A stretch of 11,152 bases of DNA from UBA4717 sp002404395 (lineage in GTDB: Bacteria > Bacillota > Clostridia > Oscillospirales > CAG-272): assembly GCA_937902275.1 (NCBI GenBank), contig CALFNW010000168.1:1-11152 (forward strand), given 5' to 3'. The translations under genes were made by a program, and so were the position numbers. Shown piece by piece: positions 1 through 6,863 of the stretch; position 1 is the first letter of the stretch, and each line of letters opens with the position of its first letter. A model generated the notes under the pieces. The model was not told where the DNA came from and did not search any database. It worked only from the letters and a program-made list of their open reading frames with translations.

Positions 1-1657
1 TGCCGCCGGTCTCACTTGTGCGCGATTTTTCAACGCGGTAGAAACGTTCAAAAATGTGATCTAAGTCCTCAGGTGGGATTCCGATCCCGTTGTCGCTCAC
101 CGAGATCACAACGTTTGAATCGGATTCGGCGTGCGCGCTTACCTTGATATGTCCTCCGTCCGGCGTATATTTGACTGCATTTGAAAGTATATTGATGAGC
201 ACCTGCTCGATCCGTTCACGGTCGGCACTGATCTCCGGCAAGGATTTGTCGGTTTCAAGCTCAAGTATATGACGGTGCGCGCGCGCCTCAACGCCGATCA
301 CATCGGTTACGTGCTTTATGCTTTCGGCAAGGTCATAGCGCGTGATCTTCCAACGCGTTTTTTTGTTGTCGAGCCGTGAGAGCGTAAGTAAGTCTGAGAC
401 TATGTGAGTCATGCGGTCGGATTCGGTAAGGATCATGTCAAGGAACATTTTCCTTATGTCCTCAGGCATATCACGATTTTCAAGTATCGACTCGGCGGCA
501 CCGCGTATGCTTGTAAGCGGCGTGCGCATTTCGTGCGATACGTTCGCGACAAATTCGCGTCTGGCTTTTTCAAGCTCATAGCGGCCGGTTATATCGTGTA
601 TGACCGTAATTATGCCTTCGTGATTCGTGTTGTTTTCGGAGTAAGTGATGTTGCCGAAGTTGATGTCAAGGACCTTGCCCTCATACATTATATCGCTTTC
701 AACGAGCGATTCCGAAAAATGCGGTACAGGCGATTTCGATTTGTCCTTTGACGAGCCGTCAAGCTTAAGCAAACGCATGAAGCTTGTCAGATTGAATTTT
801 TTGTCGTATGCCTTGCCGAACAGATCGACTGCGGCGCGGTTGACATGAAGCACGCGTCCGTCCTCTGTAAATGCGATCACACCGTCACGCAAATAGGTAA
901 ACACGGTCTCAAGCTTCGAGCGTTCGTTTGAAGCGGCGTCAAGCGTATTTTTGAGCGCGGTCTTCATTTCGTTGAAGGTCGCAGAGAGCATACCTATCTC
1001 ATCTTCGGACAAAACTTCGATATCGTGGTCGAAGTCACCCTCTCGCAGATGCTTTGCGCTCTCGGTCAGCTTACTGATCGGAAGCGTGATCGTTCTTGAA
1101 AGAAAGAACGAGAGCACTACCGCGAACAGGAGACTGACAAGCATCGACTGCAAAACAATGTTTAAAAGGATGCTGATGAAGCTTTTCATCTCGTCCATTG
1201 AATCTTTGATGTAAAGCACGGCTTCACCGCTCAGATTTACGGCGTAGTCGCAGTATTCGGAGCTTCCGGGCAGGAGAGTACCGTCAGAGCCGTTCAACGC
1301 GGCGATCAGATTTTCGCTTTTCGGGAGCTTGTTTCCGAGCTCGTCGTCGGTGCCGTCGATATAATTGCCGAATTTGTCAAGCAGATAGCAGTTGCGGTAA
1401 TCGTCGATACCGAGCTTGCCGTAGTATGATTCGAGTATCGGCTTAAGAGAACCTCCCGTCGGGTCGGTAACCAGCGCTTTTTCAAGCTCGCTTTCGAGTC
1501 GGTCGTTGGTTTTGAGTACGCTGTCAAGTCCCGAGTAAAAGTCGCGCCGGTAATAGTTCGTTACGCTGTTTATCAGTATGACTCCGCTGAAAGTCATAAC
1601 TACGAATATGAACAGCACAAGGATCAGGACGATCTTAAAATACAGACTTCGTTTCAC
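1..1657 (-). CDS. Sensor histidine kinase, WalK/PhoR-like (3' end beyond window)
   Basis: Membrane sensor kinase that should autophosphorylate on histidine and pass phosphate to the regulator encoded just upstream (1716-2420). I translated it as one open frame of 552 codons running off the left edge. Order: TM1 at about residues 8-30; an extracytoplasmic sensor of about 125 residues with a Cache-like stretch (YLLDKFGNYIDG); TM2 at about 161-185; HAMP at about 187-240; PAS at about 248-350; HisKA with phospho-accepting H375 in NVSHEMRTPLTS; HATPase with N493 (N box, ILSNAVKYTP) and D522 (DNGIGIP), then HIFERFYRVEKSRT. The window ends in ETGG, just before the expected GTGLGL box. The start is GTG at 1657 with GGAAG 9 nt upstream; no ATG lies between it and the in-frame stop further upstream. 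This is the WalK/PhoR layout; the true stimulus cannot be read from sequence. Confidence 0.95.
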   Translation of the reverse strand, partial: MKRSLYFKIVLILVLFIFVVMTFSGVILINSVTNYYRRDFYSGLDSVLKTNDRLESELEKALVTDPTGGSLKPILESYYGKLGIDDYRNCYLLDKFGNYIDGTDDELGNKLPKSENLIAALNGSDGTLLPGSSEYCDYAVNLSGEAVLYIKDSMDEMKSFISILLNIVLQSMLVSLLFAVVLSFFLSRTITLPISKLTESAKHLREGDFDHDIEVLSEDEIGMLSATFNEMKTALKNTLDAASNERSKLETVFTYLRDGVIAFTEDGRVLHVNRAAVDLFGKAYDKKFNLTSFMRLLKLDGSSKDKSKSPVPHFSESLVESDIMYEGKVLDINFGNITYSENNTNHEGIITVIHDITGRYELEKARREFVANVSHEMRTPLTSIRGAAESILENRDMPEDIRKMFLDMILTESDRMTHIVSDLLTLSRLDNKKTRWKITRYDLAESIKHVTDVIGVEARAHRHILELETDKSLPEISADRERIEQVLINILSNAVKYTPDGGHIKVSAHAESDSNVVISVSDNGIGIPPEDLDHIFERFYRVEKSRTSETGG

Positions 1658-1669
1658 TTTAATCAGCTT

Positions 1670-1682
1670 CCGGCGTTGCCGG
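1670..1682 (-). repeat. Short hairpin before the kinase start
   Basis: Inverted repeat CCGGC-3 nt-GCCGG, 12 nt upstream of the GTG start of the kinase. In the transcript its 3' arm supplies the first two G of the GGAAG Shine-Dalgarno sequence, so the fold could lower kinase translation relative to the regulator. There is no T run after it, so it is not a terminator. A 5-bp stem can arise by chance. Confidence 0.3.
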
Positions 1683-1715
1683 CACAGAACGATGATCGGT
1701 CAATAATTGTAAGGA

Positions 1716-2420
1716 TTATTTGAAATAGTAACCTACGCCGCGCTTTGTAAAGAGATATTCGGGCTTGGAGGGGTTAGCTTCAAGCTTTGAGCGGAGTCGG
1801 CTCACTGTTACATCGACCGATTGAGTGTCTCCGAAAAATCCGTCATAACCCCACACCTGTTTTAACAGCTCCTCACGTGTGAATACTTCGTCGGGATGTC
1901 TGACAAGAAAGAGCAAAAGCTCATATTCCTTTTTGGTCAGGTCGATCTGTTCGTCTCCGCGGCAAACGTAGTAGCGCGCCGTGTCGATCGTCAGCTCTCT
2001 GATCTTTATGGTCTCGGATGCGGCGGCATCGGCATTTATAAGCTCGCCGCCCGCACGGCGTATGTTGGCCCTGATACGCGACAAAAGCTCGTTTATCGCA
2101 AACGGCTTGGTAACATAATCGTCGGCGCCCGTGTCAAGCCCCATGATCTTGTCAACCTCTTCGACTCTGGCTGTCAGGATTATTATCGGAGTCGTAAGCT
2201 TTTCACGCACCTTTCGGCAGACGGTAAAGCCGTCAAGCTTCGGCAACATCAAATCGAGCAAGATCAGATCAAATCTTCCGGAAAGCGCTTTTTCAAGTCC
2301 CTCCTCGCCGTCGGTGGCTACGTCGTAAGCATAGCCCGCCTGCATGAGATTGTAGGCAAGGGTAAGTGCGATATTTTTTTCATCCTCAACGATAAGAATA
2401 CGCTTCTTGTTTTCTTCCAT
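1716..2420 (-). CDS. Response regulator, OmpR/PhoB family (WalR/PhoP-like)
   Basis: DNA-binding response regulator of 234 residues, the usual length for the OmpR/PhoB class. Receiver domain at about 6-122: acidic pair E12-D13, phospho-acceptor D56 in LLDLMLPKLDG, switch T83, and K105 in the KPF motif. C-terminal winged helix at about 136-234, with the characteristic LTKKEYELLLFLVRH stretch and the recognition-helix region SVDVTVSRLRSKLE, ending in RGVGYYFK. ATG at 2420 has AAGGA about 10 nt upstream. It lies 30 nt downstream of the NodB-like gene and 58 nt upstream of the kinase GTG, so all three probably share a transcript. All phosphorylation residues are present. The match to WalR versus PhoP cannot be settled without a phylogeny; the target genes are unknown. 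Confidence 0.96.
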   Translation of the reverse strand: MEENKKRILIVEDEKNIALTLAYNLMQAGYAYDVATDGEEGLEKALSGRFDLILLDLMLPKLDGFTVCRKVREKLTTPIIILTARVEEVDKIMGLDTGADDYVTKPFAINELLSRIRANIRRAGGELINADAAASETIKIRELTIDTARYYVCRGDEQIDLTKKEYELLLFLVRHPDEVFTREELLKQVWGYDGFFGDTQSVDVTVSRLRSKLEANPSKPEYLFTKRGVGYYFK

Positions 2421-2450
2421 GGCAGATAGTTCCTTTCGGTATTATTTTGA

Positions 2451-3626
2451 TCAGAACGGCGGTGTAAAGGTTTCAAGACAGGCTCTGATCGTGCATTTTG
2501 TGCGATTTGCTTCAACAAATTCAAGTACACGTTTCAGCACGCCCGTTGCACTGTCGTCAGATGAAAATTCCATTACTGCGATATTGTTTGCAAATATACC
2601 ATCAATGAGTGAATTTGCGGCGTTAAATTCGGAATAGTACCCGTCGTATGAGTACAGATTGTAGCTCCAGACATTGTAGCCTGCTTCTGTGACCTCCGCT
2701 TTGCCGTCGGAGCCGTCAGGCAAGCGTACAGTCCGTGTTTTCAGCTTGAAAATACGGTAAAGCAATTCGTTTGTGCGGTCAAAATATCCTATCAGCTCTT
2801 CGCTTGAGTAAGCGTCGGAATCGGCAAGCAGTCCGAGCGAGTGCCCCGAGGCGATTATCGACGCAAGCTTGTCGCTGTGAGACGTGAGGTCGTCGTATGT
2901 GATGAAGAAAGTCGCTTCAACGTCGTATTCGTCGAGCAATTCAAGAATTTGATCGACCGCGTCAAGCGAGCCTCTGAAAGTCAGATACAATGTGCGGTAA
3001 CCGAGCACACGGACAGGCTTGTTTTCGGAATTTGAAGCGGTTTCGGTGACGCTCGTTTCTCTTTTGGATTCGGAAGAACTCTCTGATGCGGTGTCGGCGA
3101 CGGTTTTGAGAATTGCCGGATTGAACTTTGCAAGCAGCTCGCGGAAACTCAGCTCCTCGCTTCCGTCGGTGATCCTCAGCGCGGTCGCGCCGTTGAGCTT
3201 GCCGGTGAAGGTCTGATATCCGAATCCGAGCTGTCGGCATACCTCGGCGGCAGGGACGTAGTTTTCATTATAATCGAGCTTGTAGGTCTTGATGTAGAGG
3301 TATTCGTCAAAGCAGTTGGTGGCAATGCCGGTGTTGGCGTCAAATGAAACATACAGCTCGCCGTGTGTAATAACAAAGGTGTCAAGCTCACGGTTGATCC
3401 GGACCTTGGTGTTGGAAAGCTGCGGAAAGATCGAAACGGGAACATAATATACGCCATCGATAAGCCGCAGTGGAGCGCGGTCTTCACGCGGCCAGGTCGA
3501 ATCGTTGAAATATAACAGCGGCTCGTCAAGCGGCATTGCGACGACATTGCCTGCGGCAAAGCCGAGGCACAGAATGACGAGTGCGGCGCAAAGCAATGCG
3601 GCGCACGTTATATTGCGCTTTTTCAT
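2451..3626 (-). CDS. Secreted protein: stalk-like domain plus degenerate NodB (polysaccharide deacetylase-like) domain
   Basis: Predicted exported protein of 391 residues. Residues 1-31 form a signal peptide or membrane anchor (MKKR, then a hydrophobic stretch rich in A, L and C). Residues about 48-165 resemble copper amine oxidase N-terminal (stalk) domains, with the cue LIDGVYYVPVS. A Ser/Glu/Thr-rich linker covers about 178-202. Residues about 212-391 follow the NodB fold order: LTFRGS, then VEATFFITYDD, GHSLGLLADSD, RLPDG and VWSYN. In active enzymes the first is TFDDGP and the third GHEIGNHTxSH; here the metal-binding Asp and both His are replaced (R218-G219, L267, D271), and the late HD motif is MEF. 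Deacetylase activity is therefore unlikely, and a glycan-binding or sensing role is inferred. No convincing Shine-Dalgarno precedes ATG 3626, so the start is less sure. The two-component genes follow directly. Confidence 0.85.
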   Translation of the reverse strand: MKKRNITCAALLCAALVILCLGFAAGNVVAMPLDEPLLYFNDSTWPREDRAPLRLIDGVYYVPVSIFPQLSNTKVRINRELDTFVITHGELYVSFDANTGIATNCFDEYLYIKTYKLDYNENYVPAAEVCRQLGFGYQTFTGKLNGATALRITDGSEELSFRELLAKFNPAILKTVADTASESSSESKRETSVTETASNSENKPVRVLGYRTLYLTFRGSLDAVDQILELLDEYDVEATFFITYDDLTSHSDKLASIIASGHSLGLLADSDAYSSEELIGYFDRTNELLYRIFKLKTRTVRLPDGSDGKAEVTEAGYNVWSYNLYSYDGYYSEFNAANSLIDGIFANNIAVMEFSSDDSATGVLKRVLEFVEANRTKCTIRACLETFTPPF

Positions 3627-3638
3627 AATTCAAAATTT

Positions 3639-3653
3639 GCAGGCGGAGCCTGC
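3639..3653 (-). terminator. Hairpin between the DUF3810 and NodB-like genes, possible weak terminator or attenuator
   Basis: Inverted repeat GCAGGC-3 nt-GCCTGC (6-bp GC-rich stem), followed in the leftward transcript by AAATTTTG. It lies 51 nt past the stop of the DUF3810 gene and 12 nt before the ATG of the NodB-like gene. The U run is short, so partial termination or a translation-control hairpin are both possible. Confidence 0.35.
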
Positions 3654-3660
3654 TCGGAAA

Positions 3661-3690
3661 AGTGAAGATATCGGCGCGATCTGTATTGTG
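3661..3690 (-). promoter_or_regulatory. Weak candidate promoter for the NodB-like/two-component genes
   Basis: On the minus strand TTGCAC is followed after 17 nt by TATCTT, in the 78-nt gap before the NodB-like gene. Agreement with the sigma-A consensus is only 3/6 and 4/6. It is listed because the adjacent hairpin could separate this gene group from the upstream one; evidence is weak. Confidence 0.15.
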
Positions 3691-3704
3691 CAACTGTCGG
3701 TTTA

Positions 3705-4820
3705 TCAGCTGTTTTGCACTGCGAAATAGGCGGCGGCGAGCTTCACGACCTCTGAATAGCTCTTTTCGCCGGATTTGACTCCCTGCGATTTCAGCACGCC
3801 GTCATTGACATTGCTCATGATGTCTCCGAGCTTGCCGAGAGAATGCTTGTCATAAATCTCTCCGTATGCAGAAAACTCAAAGCGGATACGCAGATCAAGC
3901 CTTGAGATCAGCTCTGAACAATATTCGGGGTCCTCAACCGCGAGTGTGTTTATCAAATATTGAAGCAGATTAAGGCTTGAGGCATACTTTATATAAGCGT
4001 TGTCGGAACATTCGCTTACAAGGTAAGCGACGAAGTTCGCTTCATCTTCTTTGGCGAAACCGCGTTGGTGAGCCATTTCGTGAGCGGCGGAATAGGTCAC
4101 GGTATAGTCGGGAAATGTAGTGCTGACGTTTGCTTCGCCGGTGTAATAGCAGTACAGACCGGAGATGCGCAAAGCCGCAACTGCGTCACTGATTATAAAA
4201 GGTTTTATCCGCGAATCAAAGCTTCTGATAAAGCCGAATTTTTGCGAAAGCTTTTCGTATGCAAGCACAAGTTCATCGGAAAGCTCATCGAGCGTCATGT
4301 CCGAGCGTGAGCTTGCACCGTAATCAAAGCTGACGCTGTCGGAAAGCATATTCACGTCGTCAACAAGTGCCGACGCGCAGTATTTTAGATCATCGATGCT
4401 GATGTTTTCGGTGTCAAGTCCGAGCCTTGAAGCAAGAGGCGTGCAGCTGTATGAAACGCCGAGCATAAGCGATTGCAGTGCGATTATCAGCGATAGTGCG
4501 TAAGCTGAGAACAACAAAAGCTTCGACAACGACAGATTCCTGACCGCCGCAACTATAAAGAGCAACGCGATCGTCGGAACAAGCAGTATCAGAACCGTTT
4601 CGGTCACCGAAAAAGGAATCAGAGAGGTAAGCGCGGCGAAAAATTCTCTGAAATAATGCGAGACCATCAGCGTAAAAAGGTCGGCAAAACGCTCGTTAGC
4701 CGCGGCGACGTATCTTACAAGCAAGGTAACAAGAAATATTGTAAGCGGCGGTATAAATTTGATAAAGATTTTTTTGCGTTCCGCTGTTTTCGCGGAAACG
4801 GGCGGGGTGTTTTGCGTCAT
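3705..4820 (-). CDS. DUF3810 family membrane protein with zincin motif
   Basis: Polytopic membrane protein of 371 residues matching the DUF3810 family. The N-terminal third holds hydrophobic segments at about 20-40, 72-93 and 101-122, with a basic start (KTAERKK). The remaining domain carries H247-E248-M-A-H251 followed by QRGFAKEDEANF, a zincin-type HExxH with downstream acidic residues (E258, E260) that could supply the third zinc ligand. The family is uncharacterised as far as I know; a membrane-tethered metallopeptidase is the natural inference. Its ATG overlaps the stop of the preceding pseudouridine synthase gene by 4 nt (ATGA), indicating translational coupling. It ends in tandem stops TGA-TAA. 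The pairing with a secreted NodB-like protein and a sensor kinase suggests an envelope role, but that rests on position only. Confidence 0.9.
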   Translation of the reverse strand: MTQNTPPVSAKTAERKKIFIKFIPPLTIFLVTLLVRYVAAANERFADLFTLMVSHYFREFFAALTSLIPFSVTETVLILLVPTIALLFIVAAVRNLSLSKLLLFSAYALSLIIALQSLMLGVSYSCTPLASRLGLDTENISIDDLKYCASALVDDVNMLSDSVSFDYGASSRSDMTLDELSDELVLAYEKLSQKFGFIRSFDSRIKPFIISDAVAALRISGLYCYYTGEANVSTTFPDYTVTYSAAHEMAHQRGFAKEDEANFVAYLVSECSDNAYIKYASSLNLLQYLINTLAVEDPEYCSELISRLDLRIRFEFSAYGEIYDKHSLGKLGDIMSNVNDGVLKSQGVKSGEKSYSEVVKLAAAYFAVQNS

Positions 4821-5737
4821 GAGTTGTCCTTTCGGAGATTTTTGATATACTTATCGAAAATTTCAATATACGGCAGAGTTTTCTCTGCGATAAATTCTTT
4901 GTGCCTGCCGTCAAACGGGTCGTTAAACGAAAGTCGGTAAGCATGAAGCGCGAGTCTTGCGAAGTCGTCGGCGTTTCCGTAAAGTCCATCTCCGAGTATC
5001 GGATGACCGATCGCCGCAAAATGGACTCTCAGCTGATGTGTGCGCCCGGTGATTGGGGAAGCCGAAACGAGGGTCACGCCGTCGGAGATCCTTAGCGCGC
5101 GGTATGAGGTCAGCGCGCTTTTTGCACCCGGCTCGGAAAGCGCACAGGTCACTCTGAGCATAGTGCTTTCCGAATGGCGTCTGATCGGGAATTCCACTTT
5201 TCCGTCGCCGCAAAGCTCGCCCTTGAGCAAGGCTAAGTATTCTTTGACAAAACCGCCCTCGAGTCTGACGCGCGCAAGCTTCGCGGCGGAAAACTTCGAC
5301 TTTGCAAACAATACAATGCCGCTCGTGTCAAGGTCAAGCCGATTTACCGCACGGAAAACAAAAGGTTCCTGTCGCGTCTCGTACAAATATGCAAGCGCAT
5401 TTGCAAGCGAATCGTCGCGGTGGTTATGAGAGGGATGAGTCGGCATACCTGCGGGCTTGTTGAGCACGATGTAGTTTTCGTCCTCATAAATTACCGAGAG
5501 CGGGAGCGCACGCGCAACTACATTTTCGGAAACGCGGTGTTCACAGTCGCCGATCGCAAGTGAGAGAACTTCGCCCGCTTGCATAATGTGCCTTACGGTT
5601 ACGCGGTTTCCGTCAACACAGATGCCGAAAGGGTCGGATTTAAGTGCCTTTACGGCATTGTTTGAAAAGCCGAGAATCGAAAAGAGTATTTCTTTGACGC
5701 TTTTCCCCTCAAGCTCCGGATCGGCAATAATGTTCAT
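4817..5737 (-). CDS. RluA-family RNA pseudouridine synthase (RluD-like)
   Basis: Isomerises uridine to pseudouridine in structured RNA, usually 23S rRNA for RluC/RluD-type members. At 306 residues it has the family's usual length. Residues 1 to about 70 look like the S4-type RNA-binding domain. The catalytic domain begins near 80 with VIYEDENYIVLNKPAGMPTHP. The catalytic loop is VNRLDLDTSG with catalytic D135; the common HRLD is NRLD here, a change seen in some family members. GRTHQLRVH (231-239) followed by GHPILGDGLYG is the other family signature. It is the first gene of the leftward cluster, about 35 nt after the predicted transcription start. ATG 5737 is preceded by AGGCGGAG, with tight spacing. 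Sequence alone does not tell which uridine is the target, so I give no gene symbol. Confidence 0.95.
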   Translation of the reverse strand: MNIIADPELEGKSVKEILFSILGFSNNAVKALKSDPFGICVDGNRVTVRHIMQAGEVLSLAIGDCEHRVSENVVARALPLSVIYEDENYIVLNKPAGMPTHPSHNHRDDSLANALAYLYETRQEPFVFRAVNRLDLDTSGIVLFAKSKFSAAKLARVRLEGGFVKEYLALLKGELCGDGKVEFPIRRHSESTMLRVTCALSEPGAKSALTSYRALRISDGVTLVSASPITGRTHQLRVHFAAIGHPILGDGLYGNADDFARLALHAYRLSFNDPFDGRHKEFIAEKTLPYIEIFDKYIKNLRKDNS

Positions 5738-5779
5738 AACTCCGCCTGCAGCACCTCGTTTTAAATTATTATATACATA

Positions 5780-5808
5780 ATTATAACACCCTTTTCGGAT
5801 AATAGCAA
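5780..5808 (-). promoter_or_regulatory. Sigma-A-type promoter for the leftward cluster
   Basis: On the minus strand: -35 TTGCTA (4/6), 17-bp spacer, -10 TATAAT (6/6). A run of seven A (plus strand T at 5812-5818) lies just upstream of the -35 and could act as an UP element. The predicted start is near 5773, leaving a leader of about 36 nt before ATG 5737. Confidence 0.75.
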
Positions 5809-5829
5809 CTGTTTTTTTGAAATACGGAA

Positions 5830-5847
5830 CACAATATTCAATTTGTG
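5830..5847. repeat. Dyad CACAA-N8-TTGTG midway between the divergent promoters
   Basis: Five-base inverted repeat with an 8-nt spacer. It lies about 21 nt from the leftward -35 and about 22 nt from the rightward -35, so a bound protein could touch both promoters. The half-sites are the reverse of the Rex order (TTGTG...CACAA), so this is not a standard Rex site. Short dyads are common in AT-rich DNA. Confidence 0.25.
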
Positions 5848-5848
5848 C

Positions 5849-5866
5849 GTAAAATTGTAAATTTAC
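5849..5866. repeat. Tandem GTAAAATT/GTAAATTT with perfect palindrome GTAAATTTAC, candidate operator
   Basis: Two adjacent 8-bp near-identical units (7/8), the second being part of a perfect 10-bp palindrome at 5857-5866. The palindrome ends 3 bp before the galU -35 box, a usual place for an operator. No regulator is identified. Confidence 0.3.
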
Positions 5867-5869
5867 CTA

Positions 5870-5898
5870 TTGATTTGAGCCGAAAAATATTATATAAT
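5870..5898 (+). promoter_or_regulatory. Sigma-A-type promoter for the galU-rex-dnaD cluster
   Basis: -35 TTGATT (4/6), 17-bp spacer, -10 TATAAT (6/6). The predicted start is near 5905, giving a leader of about 50 nt. No other comparably good promoter was seen in the rightward cluster, so it may drive the whole string of genes. Confidence 0.78.
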
Positions 5899-5956
5899 AC
5901 TAATGATTTACCCGTGCCGCTATGGCTTCGGTTTCTGAAAGCGAGGATTTTTGATA

Positions 5957-6832
5957 ATGAAAAAGAAAGTCAGAAAAGCGATAATACCTGCTGCGGGACT
6001 CGGAACGCGGATGCTTCCGATCGCTCACGCCGTACCGAAAGAAATGCTTCCCATTGTCGATCGCCCCGCGATTTCATACCTGGTCAAGGAGGCTGTCGAT
6101 GCCGGTGCGGAAGATATTCTCATCATCACCAACCGCGACAAGGAATGTATTGAAAATTATTTTGATTACTCAATAGAATATGAGCAGAAACTGCGCGCCT
6201 CGGGTAAGCTTGACAGACTTGATGAGATGCGCATGATCGCCGATATGGCAAATATATATTTTATTCGCCAGAAGGAAATGAACGGGCTCGGACACGCTGT
6301 TGCGAGAGCTGAAAGCTTTGTGGCAAACGAGCCGTTTTTCGTGTTGTACGGAGATGATGTTATAATCTCGGAAAGCCCGGTCTGCGCACAGCTTGCGCAG
6401 GCATATTTCAAATATAAAAAACCGGCAGTAGGCGTGAAGTATGTGCCCGACGAGCTTATAGGGAAGTATTGTTCGCTTAAGACCGAGCCGCTCGGAGGCA
6501 ATATCTATGCGGTGGACGATATGATCGAAAAGCCGCGTCCCGGTGAAAAATTCGGAAACTTTTCGATTCTCGGCAGAGTGCTGCTTACTCCCGAAATATT
6601 CGACTTTCTCAGAGTTACGCGTCCCGGCGCCGGCGGTGAGATACAACTTACCGACGCCATGAAAATGTTGGCTCAGGTGAACGGCATGGTTGCCGTCGAT
6701 TTTGAAGGCGAACGCTTTGACTTCGGCTCAAAGCTCGGTTTTCTGTGCGCAAACGTAAAGGAAGGCGTAAAATCTGCCGAATGCGGCGAGGAATTTGCAA
6801 ACTTTTTAAAGGAATTTGTTAAAACGCTGTAA
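5957..6832 (+). CDS. galU: UTP-glucose-1-phosphate uridylyltransferase
   Basis: Makes UDP-glucose from UTP and glucose-1-phosphate in the cytoplasm, for cell-surface glycans, glycolipids and related polymers. The 291-residue length fits GalU/GtaB. Visible motifs: nucleotide-binding GLGTRMLP (14-21) followed by VPKEMLPIVDRP (active-site lysine region, K28); RQKEMNGLGHAVARAE (104-119); GDD (132-134); EKP (191-193); GGEIQLTDA (226-234); and RFDFGSKLGF (253-262). ATG 5957 is chosen because AGGA sits 9 nt upstream; the in-frame TTG at 5951 would leave only 3 nt. It is the first gene after the rightward promoter and 31 nt before the deaminase gene. All the recognised motifs are intact. The close relatives that use dTTP (RmlA) lack this PKEML pattern, so the call is firm. 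Confidence 0.96.
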   Translation: MKKKVRKAIIPAAGLGTRMLPIAHAVPKEMLPIVDRPAISYLVKEAVDAGAEDILIITNRDKECIENYFDYSIEYEQKLRASGKLDRLDEMRMIADMANIYFIRQKEMNGLGHAVARAESFVANEPFFVLYGDDVIISESPVCAQLAQAYFKYKKPAVGVKYVPDELIGKYCSLKTEPLGGNIYAVDDMIEKPRPGEKFGNFSILGRVLLTPEIFDFLRVTRPGAGGEIQLTDAMKMLAQVNGMVAVDFEGERFDFGSKLGFLCANVKEGVKSAECGEEFANFLKEFVKTL

Positions 6833-6863
6833 ATGCCGCCGACTGTGGGCAAAGGAGTGTGTT

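Noticed and set aside
1896..2429. Long plus-strand open frame opposite the response regulator
   Set aside because: It is antisense to a full, motif-complete regulator gene, has no family signature, and reflects the codon bias of the true strand.
5830..5847. CACAA-N8-TTGTG as a Rex operator
   Set aside because: Rex sites have the half-sites in the opposite order (TTGTG outward, CACAA at the far end), so it does not fit even though rex is in the downstream cluster.
5922..5954. Ten-codon ORF (ATG to TGA) ending 2 nt before the galU ATG
   Set aside because: It has no Shine-Dalgarno and no recognisable sequence. The galU start has its own AGGA, so chance is the better explanation.
6170..6646. 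Minus-strand open frame opposite galU
   Set aside because: galU is complete with all motifs on the plus strand; the antisense frame shows no domain or ribosome site.
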